This document shows, piece after piece, positions 33,783 through 43,420 of a DNA stretch of 64,000 nt. Each line of letters begins with the position of its first letter. Position 1 is the first letter of the stretch. The stretch comes from Flavobacteriaceae bacterium. GTDB taxonomy: Bacteria > Bacteroidota > Bacteroidia > Flavobacteriales > Flavobacteriaceae. Made by a program: the position numbers and the translations under genes. The stretch is from NCBI GenBank assembly GCA_018401115.1, contig JAGYKX010000007.1:248001-312000 (forward strand). The letters are read 5' to 3'. Under the pieces are notes generated by a model. That model worked only from the letters and a program-made list of their open reading frames with translations, did no database searches and had not been told where the DNA came from.

Positions 33783-34915
33783 TTATATCTCACTTTTCTA
33801 ATGATCCTTTGGGCTTCTTTAAGGTTGGCGTAGGAAATAGTATAAGCTCCTTTTAAAAAGGGTTTTATTCTTTCTAAAAGCACTTTAGCGTCCAAAAAAC
33901 CGTTTAAATAACACAGTAAAAGGGTTTGGGGTAAGGCGTCTATTTCTGAGCGCTCTTCTTGACTAAATACTCCGTAATTTTCGAGCTTTTTTACAAGAAA
34001 TTTACAATTATTAAATACGTGATGTAATAGTTTTAAATCAAAAAGAGGTGGGGAAAACATTAATGTAGTGTCAATGCGATAGGTGCCATTTTCCTTAAAA
34101 AGAATTTGAGTTTTTTCTAGCGGATAATGCTTTATCTCTGTACCCAATCCCAAACTGACGAATTCTACAATGGTAAATGAATTATTGTCAAAATTAATCA
34201 TCACCTCGTCTAAGTCTGAATAGAAAAGTTTTACTTGTTCTGTAATTAACTCAATATCTACCCTTGAAAAATAGGTGTTGTTATGTAGTTGTTTTGATAT
34301 TCCCGCCCAGCATACCACAAATTGATCTTTAAAAACCCTATAATCACACTTGAGGTATTTGTGCCTATTGTTAATGAAATCTATAACCCCATCTAAGGTT
34401 AATTTAATATTATTTTGAGCACTTAGCTCTATAGCAGCTACAGCAGCAGTATTAAGCTCTTCCAAAACCAAGCCAGTATCTTTTGGTAAGCTAATACTCC
34501 CTTCTCTTATAAAGACAGTCCCTGCGTTATACTTCCAAATGTTTTTTTTTAAACTACAAACATTTCCAGAAGAACTAATCGTAACTAAACCAATAACCTT
34601 TGCGGCCTCTAGGTCTGGAAAATGGATGTTTTCGTAAGAAATAACAGGTGCGTTGTAAAGGTATGCATTGACCAGGTTTTGAATTTTTGAGTCGTCAAAA
34701 AAATCCACCCCCACTATAAGGTTATCTGTATCTGAAACGCCTATTACTATAAAAGATCTGTTCTTAGGATTACTATTGGCTAAAGCACAAACATGCTTTA
34801 AAAACTTAGCTTTACCTTCTTTTGAACCAATATTGATCATTCTTTTTTTGTCATAAAAGCTGTTCTCCCCATTATGGGAAAGTAGGCTTTTAACCAAAAG
34901 GCGCTTATTGATCAT
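33779..34915 (-). CDS. AlbA_2/Schlafen-type domain protein, putative regulator
   Basis: A 378-aa protein. Residues about 25-130 resemble the AlbA_2 (divergent AAA_4) domain, with EGKAKFLKHVCALANSNPK, SFIVIGVSDTDNLIVGVD and LVNAYLYNAPVISYENIHF. The rest (about 150-378) is unfamiliar, without a clear winged helix or ATPase motif that I can point to. Related proteins are usually annotated as ATP-binding or transcriptional regulators. It sits 18 bp downstream of an SDR gene that follows an aldo/keto reductase, a probable three-gene unit. Confidence 0.65.
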   Translation of the reverse strand: MINKRLLVKSLLSHNGENSFYDKKRMINIGSKEGKAKFLKHVCALANSNPKNRSFIVIGVSDTDNLIVGVDFFDDSKIQNLVNAYLYNAPVISYENIHFPDLEAAKVIGLVTISSSGNVCSLKKNIWKYNAGTVFIREGSISLPKDTGLVLEELNTAAVAAIELSAQNNIKLTLDGVIDFINNRHKYLKCDYRVFKDQFVVCWAGISKQLHNNTYFSRVDIELITEQVKLFYSDLDEVMINFDNNSFTIVEFVSLGLGTEIKHYPLEKTQILFKENGTYRIDTTLMFSPPLFDLKLLHHVFNNCKFLVKKLENYGVFSQEERSEIDALPQTLLLCYLNGFLDAKVLLERIKPFLKGAYTISYANLKEAQRIIRKVRYN

Positions 34916-34933
34916 TGTTGGATTATTGCTTCA

Positions 34934-35698
34934 TTAACTCCCCTTAAAGAGTGTAGTGCTATTTGCTTGAGCAGTAGGCATAACGATTAGATCTGCTATA
35001 TTAACATGATAAGGCCTTGAAATAACAAATCCTATCATATCTGCAATATCGCTGGCCTGTAAGGGCGTAAAACCTTTATACACTTGAGCGGCCCTGTCTT
35101 GATCTCCTTTAAAACGAACTTCACTAAAAGAAGTTTCTACCAATCCCGGATGTATGGCACCCACTTTTATACCTGTACCATTTAAATCTATTCTCATGGC
35201 ACTATTAATAGCATCTACAGCGTGTTTAGAGGCACAATAAACATTTCCTTTGGGGTATACTTCCTTTCCTGCAGTAGATCCAATATGAATAATATGTCCT
35301 TTATTTCTACTGAGCATACCGGGCAAAACTGCTTTTGTAACGTAGAGTAATCCTTTTACATTAATATCTATCATAGCGTCCCAATCTTCTAAAGAAGCGT
35401 CTTGAAACAAATCTAAACCATGGGCATTTCCCGCATTATTAACCAACACATCTATCTCATTAAAAGGGGCTTTTAAGGAGGCAATAGCATCTGAAACAGC
35501 TGCTTTATCTGCCACATCAAATAAGAGTGTATAAACCTTAGTTTTTTTAGACAGAGACAATGCTACTTCATTTAAATTTAAGGTATTTCTCCCACATAAA
35601 ACAAGTTGGTAACCCATTTCTGCCAAATGTACTGCAGTCGCTTTTCCAATCCCACTACTGGCCCCTGTAATTAAGGCTGTTTTATTTTCTGTGCTCAT
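34934..35698 (-). CDS. Short-chain dehydrogenase/reductase (YdfG-like)
   Basis: A 254-aa classical SDR. The ATG at 35698 gives MSTENKTALITGASSGIG with the cofactor motif TGASSGIG; an earlier ATG lies seven codons upstream. NNAG, the catalytic Ser in HIGSTAG and YCASK (Tyr/Lys) are present. The closest general match is the YdfG class, which reduces serine/3-hydroxy acids or malonic semialdehyde with NADP(H). The substrate here is unknown. Cotranscribed in all likelihood with the aldo/keto reductase (30 bp upstream) and the AlbA_2 gene. Confidence 0.88.
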   Translation of the reverse strand: MSTENKTALITGASSGIGKATAVHLAEMGYQLVLCGRNTLNLNEVALSLSKKTKVYTLLFDVADKAAVSDAIASLKAPFNEIDVLVNNAGNAHGLDLFQDASLEDWDAMIDINVKGLLYVTKAVLPGMLSRNKGHIIHIGSTAGKEVYPKGNVYCASKHAVDAINSAMRIDLNGTGIKVGAIHPGLVETSFSEVRFKGDQDRAAQVYKGFTPLQASDIADMIGFVISRPYHVNIADLIVMPTAQANSTTLFKGS

Positions 35699-35728
35699 AT
35701 ATTGTTTTTCTATTCTCATCTGTTATTT

Positions 35729-36610
35729 TTATGGAATGTCATGCCCTCTAAAGGCAGCTAAAAGATAAAACCAATCTTCTATGTCAAAATCTATAGCTAT
35801 GGCACTAATGGCATTTTTATATCGTGCAACCTTGGTAGTTCCAATCACCGGATGAATTCCTGCAGGGTGTTTCAATAGCCAAGCTAAAAGAAGTGCGTCT
35901 CTGCTAAGGGAGTATTTTTTTTCCAATTGAACAAAAGCCTTTTCTAAAATTAATGGATGGGACTGATTTTTTAGAATCCCACCTAAAGGTGCCCAGGCCA
36001 TAGGTGTAATCTGGTGCAAAAGACAAAAATCTAAGTCTCCATTAAAAAAAGGTTCGTTTGCCTTGAGTGAAATTTCTAATTGATTCGCGCTAACCTTAAG
36101 TTTCTGTTGTATTATAGTGGTCTGAGAAGGGGTAAAATTAGATAGTCCAAAAGACTTAATATAGCCCTTATCTAAAAGTGTTTGAACCGCTTGCTGAATC
36201 TCGATTGGATCCATGAGAGGACTGGGCCTATGAAGCAACAAAAGATCTAAATAATCTGTTTGCAATTCTTCCAAAGAGCGTTGCACACTGTTTATTATAT
36301 ACTGATAAGTATAATTATAATGATTTGTTTGAGTGTCCCTAGATTTATTTTTAAGCGCAATACCGCATTTACTAATGAACTGAACAGATTCTCTTGAAAT
36401 TCCACTTGTTTTAAAACCCCATCCAAAAGCAGCTTCTGTCGTGTAATCTCCATAAATGTCTGCATGATCAAAGCTTGTCAGTCCCATATCAAAAGCAGAT
36501 TCAATCCTATGGGCAACATCTTTAGTAGATAAAGCCGCACCCCAACTCCCCCAATTCATAGTGCCCACGATGATTTGAGAATATTCTGGAGAATGTTGCT
36601 TTTTAGACAT
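35729..36610 (-). CDS. Aldo/keto reductase
   Basis: A 293-aa NADPH-dependent (alpha/beta)8 barrel enzyme. The catalytic tetrad is visible: Asp and Tyr in DHADIYGDY, Lys in ISKCG and His in LLLLHRPSP. The C-terminal cofactor segment HPVIGTTKVARYKNAI is present. It resembles the YdhF-type oxidoreductases of enteric bacteria. Physiological substrate unknown. First gene of a probable AKR-SDR-AlbA_2 unit; the Bat operon diverges from it. Confidence 0.9.
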   Translation of the reverse strand: MSKKQHSPEYSQIIVGTMNWGSWGAALSTKDVAHRIESAFDMGLTSFDHADIYGDYTTEAAFGWGFKTSGISRESVQFISKCGIALKNKSRDTQTNHYNYTYQYIINSVQRSLEELQTDYLDLLLLHRPSPLMDPIEIQQAVQTLLDKGYIKSFGLSNFTPSQTTIIQQKLKVSANQLEISLKANEPFFNGDLDFCLLHQITPMAWAPLGGILKNQSHPLILEKAFVQLEKKYSLSRDALLLAWLLKHPAGIHPVIGTTKVARYKNAISAIAIDFDIEDWFYLLAAFRGHDIP

Positions 36611-36826
36611 ATGTAAATGTTTTAAAATTGGTTATTTCTTTATGTTGTTCCCCTTATTGGATAAAATAATAAATGAAATTAGGCATAAATTCCTTAAAAA
36701 CTTCATAAAAACCTGGGGTTTAGTCATTTTTTAACGCTGTATTAACAAGGGGTCTGTGAATAAATTTTTTAATTGCATCGCTGTAATTTAAGTACAGCTA
36801 CAAACACCGTAAATTATCTAAACACT

Positions 36827-37828
36827 ATGGAAGAAAAGAGTTCGACAGACATGGCGGCTATTAATGAAAGAATAGCCAATGAAAGTGCTTTTATAGACGC
36901 CTTACAATTTGAAATGAACAAAGTAATTGTAGGTCAGAAGCACATGGTAGAAAGACTACTGATTGGATTATTGGGACAGGGTCATATTTTATTAGAAGGG
37001 GTGCCTGGTTTAGCAAAAACCTTAGCTATAAACACCTTAGCCAAAGCAGTAAAGGGAAGTTTTAGTAGGATTCAATTCACTCCCGATTTACTTCCTGCAG
37101 ATGTTGTGGGTACGATGATTTTTAATATGAAAGAGAATGATTTTTCTATTAAGAAGGGACCTATTTTTGCCAATTTTGTTTTAGCAGACGAAATTAACAG
37201 AGCACCTGCTAAGGTTCAATCTGCCCTATTAGAGGCCATGCAAGAAAAACAAGTTACCATTGGAGATGAAACATTTGTATTAGATAAGCCTTTCTTGGTT
37301 TTGGCTACACAAAACCCTGTAGAACAAGAGGGTACCTACCCACTTCCAGAAGCTCAAGTAGACCGATTTATGCTAAAAACAGTGATTACTTATCCCAAAA
37401 TGTCTGAGGAGCAGATGGTCATGAGGCAAGCAATGAGTCAGGCCTATGAAAAAGTAAATCCAGTCGTTACTGTAAAACAGATATTATCTGCTCAAGCAGC
37501 TGTTCGTGAAGTATATATGGATGAAAAAATTGAGAAATACATATTAGACCTCATTTTTGCCACCCGTTTTCCTGAAAAATACCATTTAGAAAACCTTAAG
37601 CCTTTAATTAGTTTTGGCGCCTCACCAAGAGGGAGCATTAACTTGGCAATGGCTGCGAAGTGCTATGCTTTTATTAAAAGAAGGGGGTTTGTAATTCCCG
37701 AAGATGTTAGGGCTGTAGTTCACGATGTGCTAAGACATAGAATAGGAATTACGTATGAAGCAGAAGCGGAAAATGTAACCTCAGAAGACTTGATCAATAC
37801 CATCGTAAACGAAATAGAAGTGCCATAG
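36827..37828 (+). CDS. MoxR-family AAA+ ATPase
   Basis: A 333-aa chaperone-like ATPase. The ATG at 36827 gives MEEKSSTDMAA; an open frame reaches 36773 but starts with unlikely residues. Walker A is in LLEGVPGLAKTLA, Walker B in FVLADEINRAP, and sensor 1 in ATQNPVEQEGTYPLPEAQ with the MoxR-specific EGTYPLP. The C-terminal lid helix domain follows. MoxR proteins act with von Willebrand proteins in metal insertion or assembly. First gene of the eight-gene Bat-type operon. A 216-bp region upstream (36611-36826) holds no consensus promoter that I can pick. Confidence 0.93.
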   Translation: MEEKSSTDMAAINERIANESAFIDALQFEMNKVIVGQKHMVERLLIGLLGQGHILLEGVPGLAKTLAINTLAKAVKGSFSRIQFTPDLLPADVVGTMIFNMKENDFSIKKGPIFANFVLADEINRAPAKVQSALLEAMQEKQVTIGDETFVLDKPFLVLATQNPVEQEGTYPLPEAQVDRFMLKTVITYPKMSEEQMVMRQAMSQAYEKVNPVVTVKQILSAQAAVREVYMDEKIEKYILDLIFATRFPEKYHLENLKPLISFGASPRGSINLAMAAKCYAFIKRRGFVIPEDVRAVVHDVLRHRIGITYEAEAENVTSEDLINTIVNEIEVP

Positions 37829-37877
37829 GATATTTTAAAATATCGTTTAATGTCCCAGACACTATTTCAATTCATTT

Positions 37878-38747
37878 ATGGAAACTAAAGATCTTTTAAA
37901 AAAAGTAAGGAAAATAGAAATAAAGACGAGAAGGCTCTCAGACCATATTTTTGGTGGAGAATACCACTCCACCTTTAAGGGTCGTGGTATGACTTTTTCA
38001 GAAGTCCGTCAATACCAGTTTGGAGACGACGTTAGGGCAATAGATTGGAATGTAACTGCCAGACAAAACGAGCCTTATATCAAAGTTTTTGAAGAGGAAA
38101 GAGAACTCACCCTAATGATGGTTGTAGATGTGAGTGGATCTGGTTTATTTGGAACAACCAATGCTTTTAAAAAAGATCTTTTAATAGAAATTACAGCAAC
38201 CCTAGCTTTTTCTGCTTTACAAAACAATGACAAAGTAGGGGTGTTACTTTTTACAGATCAAATAGAACTTTTTATTCCTCCTAAAAAGGGAAAAAGTCAT
38301 ATTCTTAGAATAATTAGAGAACTTTTAGAATTCAAGCCAAAAAGTCAAAAAACAGATTTATCCATGGCATTGAAATACCTTGGAAATGTACTTAAGAAAA
38401 AGGCCATTGTTTTTGTGCTTTCAGATTTTATTTCAGAAGAATACCTCCAAAGTTTAAGGATTGTAGGTAAAAAACATGATCTTACCGGTATTCGTGTTTA
38501 TGATCCAAAGGAGGAACAAATTCCAAACCTTGGGTTAGTTCCTATTTTAGATGCAGAAACAGGAAAAATCAAAACAGTTGCTACCCAATCAAAAATGGTC
38601 AGAAACGCCTATGAAAACTATCAAAGAGAACGCAAAGAATACTTTGAAGAAAGTTTTAGAAAGTCTGGTTGTGGGCAAATTAGCTGCAGGGTAGATGAGA
38701 GTTATGTGAAAAAACTGTTGGGCTACTTTAAACAAAGGGGGAGATAA
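37878..38747 (+). CDS. DUF58 protein of the Bat operon
   Basis: A 289-aa soluble protein that accompanies MoxR. Residues about 40-85 contain the DUF58 signature (FSEVRQYQFGDDVRAIDWN, then TARQNEPYIKVF). A von Willebrand-like fold follows with MMVVDVSGS (a MIDAS-type DxSxS). It is probably a partner of the MoxR ATPase. The gene is separated from moxR by 49 bp, which includes a 16-bp perfect palindrome (37829-37844), and from the next gene by one base. Confidence 0.9.
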   Translation: METKDLLKKVRKIEIKTRRLSDHIFGGEYHSTFKGRGMTFSEVRQYQFGDDVRAIDWNVTARQNEPYIKVFEEERELTLMMVVDVSGSGLFGTTNAFKKDLLIEITATLAFSALQNNDKVGVLLFTDQIELFIPPKKGKSHILRIIRELLEFKPKSQKTDLSMALKYLGNVLKKKAIVFVLSDFISEEYLQSLRIVGKKHDLTGIRVYDPKEEQIPNLGLVPILDAETGKIKTVATQSKMVRNAYENYQRERKEYFEESFRKSGCGQISCRVDESYVKKLLGYFKQRGR

Positions 38748-38748
38748 T

Positions 38749-40422
38749 ATGACACTGTCATTCAACAATAATAAACCTATTACGAAGACTAAAAGTGTGG
38801 CAAAAACACTTTTATTAGGACTGCTTTTTTGCTGTGGAACTACTTTTGCGCAAGAGCAAAAGGAACTTTTTAATCCCATAGCAGTTATAGATAGTTCCGA
38901 AATTAAAATTGGAGAACAAATAGAACTCAGTATTGCTATTTCAATTGGTCCAACAGACTTAGTGGATTTTCCTACGGAAGCGCAATCATTTGCGCCACTA
39001 GAACTGGTGTCTGCATCTAAAGTAGACTCCCTTGAATATCAAGGAAAATTACAACTGATTAAAAAATATGCTTTAACACAGTTTGACTCTGGATCATATA
39101 CGCTCCCAAAGCAGCTTGTTTTGATCAACAATCAAGCTTATTTCACAGCCCCTTTAAACCTTAAAGTTTTAGATGTTCCTGTAGACACCTTAAAGCAAAA
39201 TTTATACGATATTAAACCATTGACTTCTGTAGAAAAAATAGCTACCTACGAATGGCTATGGCAATGGCTATTTGTTTTGTTGAGCTTGGGAGCCTTAATA
39301 TTTGCTTATTTAAGAAGGCTCAAGAAAAAACGTGCCGCAGCGGAGCGAGAACTCCCACCCTATGATAAAGCAATTTTAGCCCTAGACCAACTAGAAAATT
39401 CTCAGTATTTAATCAAAGAAGAATACAAAGCTTACTACAGTGAACTCACTAATATTGTAAGGGGTTATCTAGAAGAAGAAGTGCATGTTGCCGCTTTGGA
39501 AAGCACTACAGACCAGCTCATTGAGCGATTAGAACTTCTCAGGGATTCAGGAGCGCTTACCCTTGAACCAGAAACAATTACACAGTTCAAACAGATTCTC
39601 CAAACAGCTGATCTTGTGAAATTTGCAAAATCAACCCCAGAAATATGGGCTGCAGAACAAGATAGAAGTAACCTGAAACAAATTGTAGTAAAAACAAAAG
39701 AATCTATTGCCCCACCTACTGAAGAAGAACTGGCTGAAATTGCAGCAAGTGAATGGGCAAAAAAAGCCAGTGAAATAAATAGCTCTAGAAAAAGAAAAAT
39801 TGTTCTAGCTACTGCTATTTTTCTATCCCTGTGCTTTGCTGCGGTTGCTTATTTGGGTCCTCAAAACATTTGGGATACGGTGCTTAGAAATCCTACAAAA
39901 ATTTTACTAGAAAAAGATTGGATAAAAAGCGAATACGGAGTACCTGCTATTGTCATAGAAACCCCAGAAGCACTAGAACGTTCAATAGATGTTGAATTGA
40001 ATACAGGGGAGAAATCTGTACAGCAATTTTATTATAAACATCCAAAAGGGGTGCTTTTTATAACTATAGAAACGAAAACATTGGTTTCTGAGCAAGAGCC
40101 AGATTTTAACGCATTAACGGAGCAGGGGCTAAAAAATCTTGAATCCTTAGGGGCTAAAAATATCATCACAAAACAAGAGAATTTTGAAGCGCAAGAAGGG
40201 GTCAAAGGGATTAAAACCTTTGGTACTGCAGACTTTGCTTTAAATGGAGATAGTTCACTTACTAAAGAAGACTATATTTTGCTTTACTTTGGCGGTAAAG
40301 GATTTGTACAATCAATAGGTATGAGATGGATTGACAGAGATGAATACGCCGGACAGATTTCACAAAGAATTATGGAAAGTATTGCTTTTGAAAAAATGCC
40401 TTCGTCTCAAAACCTTAAATAA
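38749..40422 (+). CDS. Bat-operon membrane protein (557 aa)
   Basis: A membrane protein with an N-terminal signal/anchor (about 20-37), a beta-rich external domain (about 40-150), a membrane segment near residues 165-188, a charged cytoplasmic region (about 190-350) rich in Glu/Lys helices, and another hydrophobic segment near 351-370 before a C-terminal beta domain. I place it in the BatD/DUF4381-like group by position between DUF58 and BatA, which is usual in flavobacteria, but I cannot show a shared motif. Its role in the complex is unknown. Spacing is one base after DUF58. Confidence 0.75.
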   Translation: MTLSFNNNKPITKTKSVAKTLLLGLLFCCGTTFAQEQKELFNPIAVIDSSEIKIGEQIELSIAISIGPTDLVDFPTEAQSFAPLELVSASKVDSLEYQGKLQLIKKYALTQFDSGSYTLPKQLVLINNQAYFTAPLNLKVLDVPVDTLKQNLYDIKPLTSVEKIATYEWLWQWLFVLLSLGALIFAYLRRLKKKRAAAERELPPYDKAILALDQLENSQYLIKEEYKAYYSELTNIVRGYLEEEVHVAALESTTDQLIERLELLRDSGALTLEPETITQFKQILQTADLVKFAKSTPEIWAAEQDRSNLKQIVVKTKESIAPPTEEELAEIAASEWAKKASEINSSRKRKIVLATAIFLSLCFAAVAYLGPQNIWDTVLRNPTKILLEKDWIKSEYGVPAIVIETPEALERSIDVELNTGEKSVQQFYYKHPKGVLFITIETKTLVSEQEPDFNALTEQGLKNLESLGAKNIITKQENFEAQEGVKGIKTFGTADFALNGDSSLTKEDYILLYFGGKGFVQSIGMRWIDRDEYAGQISQRIMESIAFEKMPSSQNLK

Positions 40423-40445
40423 TTAGCTTTAAAGAACTTTTTAAT

Positions 40446-41438
40446 ATGTTTCAAAATCCCTTCGCAAACCCAGAATTTTTATGGCTCTTATTGGTCATTC
40501 CATTGTTGGTAGCATGGCAATTATTGAAGCAAAAAAAATCACTAGTGCCTCTTAAAATGCCTAGCACAAAAGGTTTCAATAAAAGTATTTACAACCGCTT
40601 AAAACCCATGCTTTTTGTATTGAGATTATTGTCAATAAGCGCTTTAATTATTGGTCTCGCAAGACCTCAAAACAGCTCAGAAACCACAAAGACAGAAACC
40701 ACAAAGGGTATAGACATAGTGATGGCCATAGATGTTTCCTCTAGTATGCTGGCTAAAGATTTAAGTCCAAATAGATTGGTCGCTTTAAAAGAAGTAGCCT
40801 CTAATTTCATAAAAGACAGGCCCAATGACAGGATTGGTTTGGTCGTTTATGCGGGAGAAAGCTACACCAAGACCCCTATTACCTCAGATAAAAGATTGGT
40901 TTTAGAAGCATTAAAAGAAATTCATTACGGAGAATTAACAGATGGAACAGCTATTGGAATGGGATTGGCTACTTCTGTAAATAGGCTAAAAGACAGTAAA
41001 GCATTAAGCAAAGTAATTATACTATTAACAGATGGTGTAAATAATGCAGGCTTTATTGAACCTGCTAATGCTGCAGAATTGGCAGTTGAATATGATATAA
41101 AAACATATACGATTGGTCTTGGAACTAATGGCAATGCACTTTCCCCTATTGCTTACAATCCAGATGGAAGTTTCAGGTACGGAATGGCAGAGGTTCAAAT
41201 AGATGAGAGATTATTAGAGCAAATAGCCAACTTAACAGGAGGCAAGTATTTTAGAGCAACAGATAACCAAAAATTAGAAGCTATTTATAATGAAATAAAT
41301 AGCTTAGAAAAGACAGAAATAGCCACTTTTAAATTCTATGCTTATGAAGAGAAATTCAGGCCCTGGGCAATTGCTGCTCTTGTCTTTTTCCTAATAGAGT
41401 GGTTATTAAAGAATAGCCTGTTTAAAAGTTTTATTTAA
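40446..41438 (+). CDS. batA: BatA-like von Willebrand factor A protein
   Basis: A 330-aa inner-membrane protein: two N-terminal hydrophobic segments (about 11-26 and 57-73), a VWA domain (about 88-290) with the MIDAS motif DVSSS (Asp96, Ser98, Ser100), and a C-terminal membrane segment (about 305-325). VWA domains bind partner proteins through a divalent metal. In Bacteroides fragilis the Bat proteins were linked to aerotolerance. It is followed 7 bp later by the similar BatB; the two look like an old tandem duplication. Confidence 0.92.
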   Translation: MFQNPFANPEFLWLLLVIPLLVAWQLLKQKKSLVPLKMPSTKGFNKSIYNRLKPMLFVLRLLSISALIIGLARPQNSSETTKTETTKGIDIVMAIDVSSSMLAKDLSPNRLVALKEVASNFIKDRPNDRIGLVVYAGESYTKTPITSDKRLVLEALKEIHYGELTDGTAIGMGLATSVNRLKDSKALSKVIILLTDGVNNAGFIEPANAAELAVEYDIKTYTIGLGTNGNALSPIAYNPDGSFRYGMAEVQIDERLLEQIANLTGGKYFRATDNQKLEAIYNEINSLEKTEIATFKFYAYEEKFRPWAIAALVFFLIEWLLKNSLFKSFI

Positions 41439-41445
41439 AAGAGAC

Positions 41446-42501
41446 ATGATTCAATTTGATCAGAAAATATATTTTTATGCCCTAGTGCTGTTGCCCCTAA
41501 TGCTATTGGTGTTTTTGGGAGTACAGATATGGAAAAAAAAGACGCAAAACAATTTTTCAGATACTTCGCTGTTAAAAAAATTGGCGCCAAAAAAATCTGC
41601 CTTCAAAGCACCCTTTAAATTCACCCTTCAAATTTTAGGTGTAGCGGCAATTGTGGTTGCCCTTGTAAATCCAAAGGCTGGAACAAAACTAGAAACTGTT
41701 AAGAGAGAAGGGGTAGACATTGTATTCGCTGTAGACGTCTCCAAAAGTATGTTAGCAGAAGACATTGCGCCCAATAGAATGGAAAAAGCCAAAAGACTGG
41801 TCTCTGAGATTATCAATGAACTGGCGAGTGATCGCATTGGAATAATTGCGTATGCAGCACAAGCATACCCACAGTTACCTATCACAACGGATTTTGGCGC
41901 TGCAAAAATGTTTCTTCAAGGGATGAATACAGACATGCTCTCTTCCCAAGGTACAGCAATTTCAGATGCCATTGAACTGGCTACTACTTATTACAACGAC
42001 GCGGCTCAAACAAACAGAGTGCTTTTTATAGTCTCTGACGGAGAAGACCATTCAGATGGAGGAGCTACGAATGCGGTTGCTAAAGCAACTGATGCTGGAA
42101 TTAAAGTATTTACAATAGGCGTTGGAACAGAAAAGGGTGCTCCAATTCCATTAAAGAAAAAAGGGATAGTAGAAAGTCTAAAAAGAGATTCAGAGGGCGA
42201 GGTAGTCATTACAAAAAGAAATACCGAGACATTGATTGAAATAGCCTCAGCGGGAAATGGCATTTATATAGACGGAGAAAATACTGCTAATGCTGTAGCA
42301 ATTATCAAAGAACAGCTAAACCAAATGGATAAAATGGCTTTTGAAGCAAAGCAATTTTCCGACTATAAAGACCAATTTCAATGGTTTTTAGGCCTTGGAA
42401 TTTTAATGCTTTTTTTAGATCAAATTATCTGGGAGGGAAAGACTGGATGGATTTCAAAATTAAATTTATTTAATGAAAAAGAAAATGAGACAGCAGCTTA
42501 A
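41446..42501 (+). CDS. batB: BatB-like von Willebrand factor A protein
   Basis: A 351-aa paralogue of the preceding gene with the same layout: N-terminal membrane segments (about 9-27 and 60-76), a VWA domain with MIDAS DVSKS (Asp97, Ser99, Ser101), and a C-terminal hydrophobic segment (about 315-333). Unlike BatA, it continues with a short charged tail. The stop overlaps the start region of BatC by 29 bp, so translation is probably coupled. Confidence 0.92.
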   Translation: MIQFDQKIYFYALVLLPLMLLVFLGVQIWKKKTQNNFSDTSLLKKLAPKKSAFKAPFKFTLQILGVAAIVVALVNPKAGTKLETVKREGVDIVFAVDVSKSMLAEDIAPNRMEKAKRLVSEIINELASDRIGIIAYAAQAYPQLPITTDFGAAKMFLQGMNTDMLSSQGTAISDAIELATTYYNDAAQTNRVLFIVSDGEDHSDGGATNAVAKATDAGIKVFTIGVGTEKGAPIPLKKKGIVESLKRDSEGEVVITKRNTETLIEIASAGNGIYIDGENTANAVAIIKEQLNQMDKMAFEAKQFSDYKDQFQWFLGLGILMLFLDQIIWEGKTGWISKLNLFNEKENETAA

Positions 42502-43420
42502 TAAATTATGTTTTTTTGTATGCTTAATTGTAGGGATAAGTGGCTATGCACAAGAAGAGAAGCAAAATTTATCCGAAATATCTCTTGATACTAAAAAGGA
42601 AGGGGTCAAAAAATCTGTTAACCCTAAAAAAATTATAGAAGCACATAACCTCACTCATAAGGGGAATGAATCTTTGAGTGAGAATTCATTTGTGGCCGCA
42701 GAAAAATCTTATAGAACAGCAATTGGTATAAATCCTGAAGATGCTACACCTGCTTATAATTTAGGAAGTGCATTATACCAAAAAGAGGCTTTTAAAGAAG
42801 CTTTAACGCCATTAAAAAAAGCCGTAATTGCAGGAAAAAACAAACAGGAAAAACACACTGCACTTCACAATTTAGGAAATGCATTTATGAAGAATAAAAG
42901 CTATGAAAAAGCCGTGGAGGCATATAAAGAAGCCCTTAGAAACAATCCTACAGACAACGAGACAAGGTATAATTTAGCCCTTGCTAAAGAAATGCTCAAA
43001 AAAGAACAACAAGAACAAGATAAAGACTCCGACAAAAAAGACCAAAAGGATCCCGACAAAAAGGATCAAGAGGACCAAGAAAATAAAGATAAAGAAGACC
43101 AGGAGGGAGATCAAAAAAAAGATCCAAATGGAGATCCCGATAAAGGAGACGGAGAGAAAGAAGATGAAAATTCCGAACCAAAAGACCCCTCAGAAGAAGA
43201 AAAAGAAGAACAGAAAAAAGGGGATGGAGAAGATAAAAAAGAAACCCCTCAAAAGCCTAAAGAAAACCAAGGAAAACCTAAGGAACGCAAAAGTCAACTC
43301 TCCCCTCAGCAAATTAAAAACTTGTTAGATGCTATGCAGAATGCAGAAAAAAAATCTCAAGAAAAACTAGAGGGTAAAAAAGTTAAAGGAGCTCCTGTAA
43401 AAACTAAAAAAGATTGGTAA
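42473..43420 (+). CDS. batC: BatC-like TPR protein with a charged C-terminal tail
   Basis: A 315-aa exported protein. Two ATGs are possible (42473, or 42485 which opens MRQQLNKLCFF); both give a signal peptide ending SGYAQ. TPR-type helices span about 55-175 (repeated A-YNLG-AL-K pattern and ALRNNPTDNETRYNLALA). From about 180 to 300 the sequence is extreme Lys/Glu/Asp-rich low complexity. TPRs suggest a protein-interaction scaffold for BatA/B. The start lies inside batB, and the stop overlaps the next start as TAATG. Confidence 0.88.
   Translation: MKKKMRQQLNKLCFFVCLIVGISGYAQEEKQNLSEISLDTKKEGVKKSVNPKKIIEAHNLTHKGNESLSENSFVAAEKSYRTAIGINPEDATPAYNLGSALYQKEAFKEALTPLKKAVIAGKNKQEKHTALHNLGNAFMKNKSYEKAVEAYKEALRNNPTDNETRYNLALAKEMLKKEQQEQDKDSDKKDQKDPDKKDQEDQENKDKEDQEGDQKKDPNGDPDKGDGEKEDENSEPKDPSEEEKEEQKKGDGEDKKETPQKPKENQGKPKERKSQLSPQQIKNLLDAMQNAEKKSQEKLEGKKVKGAPVKTKKDW

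Noticed and set aside
37829-37844. 16-bp AT palindrome between moxR and the DUF58 gene
   Set aside because: Short and purely A/T-driven except the ends; no T run and the operon continues, so no function is claimed.
40446-42501. Frameshifted duplicate or assembly repeat of a VWA gene
   Set aside because: BatA and BatB differ over their whole length and both are intact; they are ordinary paralogues.
42981-43328. A 115-aa Lys-rich open frame overlapping batC
   Set aside because: It is the shifted reading of batC's Lys/Glu/Asp-rich tail; its Lys/Ile/Thr content comes from that composition.
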